Assembly: GCA_002338385.1 (NCBI GenBank)
Contig: DDIE01000025.1
Span: 1 to 14,792, forward strand
Length of the DNA: 14,792 bases
Reading direction: 5' to 3'
Origin: Proteobacteria bacterium UBA1858
GTDB taxonomy: Bacteria; Pseudomonadota; Gammaproteobacteria; UBA4575
Part shown: piece by piece, positions 14,264-14,792 of the stretch
Layout of the letters: every line of letters begins with the position of its first letter
Numbering within the stretch: position 1 is the first letter of the stretch
Notes under the pieces: model-generated
Databases searched by the model: none
What the model was told of the DNA's origin: nothing
The model's input: only the letters and a program-made list of their open reading frames with translations
Translations under genes and position numbers: made by a program

Positions 14264-14792
14264 TTAAGTGTAGTTAGGCAACACATATAACAAAGCCAGC
14301 GGTAAGGTAAATAGCGCAAGGATATTGCCCAGCATGACGATGGCTGAGACTTTACTTGGTTCTTGGCAATAACGTTGTGCAAACAAAAAGTTCATCACGG
14401 CCGGCGGCAGCGCGCCAAACAACACCAAGGCCGCAGTTTGAATATTATCTAGTGGCAGGATGAGGGCGAGGAGCACACTCAGACTGACGCCAATTATGGG
14501 GGACATTAAACCTATGCTTAAACCGAGCTGCCAGAAATCGAAATTAGCTTTGGCAAGTTGAATCCCCAATGCGAATAACATCAGTGGTACGGCAATATTG
14601 CCTAGCATTTGGACTGGCAGCAGCACAAAATCAGCAACCCCAATCGCTTGCGATTGCAAACTCAGGGCGAGCAGGGCAGCAATGATTGCCGGCGAACTGA
14701 GGCTGCGTGTCCATCTGGCCTTGTGATCAAGCATGTATGTGCCCAAGCCAAAGTGGAGCATATTACCAATCAAAAATAAAATTACGGCTGGC
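14264..14792 (-). CDS. AEC-family permease (partial, C-terminal part)
   Basis: The reading frame is open to the right edge of the window, so the start is missing and about 176 residues are visible. Several hydrophobic segments alternate with short loops. The visible part includes SSPAIIAALLALSL, PVQMLGNIAVPLMLFALGIQL, and LVLFGALPPAVMNFLFAQRY. This pattern (a polar-glycine segment near PLMLFALG and ALPPA followed by N-FAQ) is typical of the second half of auxin efflux carrier (AEC) family proteins, which export or import organic anions. The substrate is not predictable. It lies 50 bases upstream of purD on the same strand and might be co-transcribed with it. Confidence 0.8.
   Translation of the reverse strand, partial: PAVILFLIGNMLHFGLGTYMLDHKARWTRSLSSPAIIAALLALSLQSQAIGVADFVLLPVQMLGNIAVPLMLFALGIQLAKANFDFWQLGLSIGLMSPIIGVSLSVLLALILPLDNIQTAALVLFGALPPAVMNFLFAQRYCQEPSKVSAIVMLGNILALFTLPLALLYVLPNYT

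Overview
The window is a compact, gene-dense stretch of a gammaproteobacterial chromosome. CoaD, Rho, Cca, L28/L33 and thioredoxin closely resemble the Escherichia coli proteins. Three gene neighbourhoods known from gammaproteobacteria are recognisable: coaD/mutM/rpmG/rpmB, folB/uppP/cca and trxA/rho. Each carries inserted genes. I see no transposase, integrase, tRNA, rRNA, CRISPR array or phage gene, and nothing by eye suggests foreign base composition. The species cannot be named from this sequence.

Left part (1-6124): the last codons of a gene that looks like a DNA gyrase A-type protein overlap coaD (coenzyme A synthesis). coaD is followed on the same strand by a YfhL-type 2[4Fe-4S] ferredoxin and an exported gamma-glutamyltransferase. 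Converging on these is a minus-strand pair: a chorismatase of the FkbO/Hyg5/XanB2 family, then mutM (DNA repair). A membrane fatty acid desaturase is transcribed divergently from the chorismatase. rpmB-rpmG (ribosomal proteins L28 and L33) converge on the desaturase; rpmG is only 51 codons long.

Middle (6125-9956): folB and folK (folate/pterin synthesis) meet a pteridine reductase (FolM/PTR1-like) tail to tail. Divergent from the reductase is uppP (undecaprenyl diphosphate phosphatase), which meets cca (tRNA CCA-adding enzyme) tail to tail. Upstream of cca on the same strand is an NDUFA9-like atypical SDR.

Right part (9957-14792): trxA is divergent from the SDR. It is followed by a 320-base non-coding stretch and then rho. 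The second half of that stretch is rich in C and poor in G, as expected for a Rho-binding leader that lets Rho attenuate its own synthesis. rho and purD (purine synthesis) meet with interlocked stop codons. Upstream of purD is the 3' part of an AEC-family permease gene that runs off the window.

Most genes are housekeeping: cofactor synthesis, translation, DNA repair, cell wall lipid recycling and transcription termination. The least ordinary points are the chorismatase, a possible alternative source of hydroxybenzoate, lying just upstream of mutM; the C-rich rho leader; four convergent gene pairs with almost no space for intrinsic terminators; a Cca without its HD motif; and a possible leaderless mRNA for the SDR. 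I found no clearly new multi-gene system.
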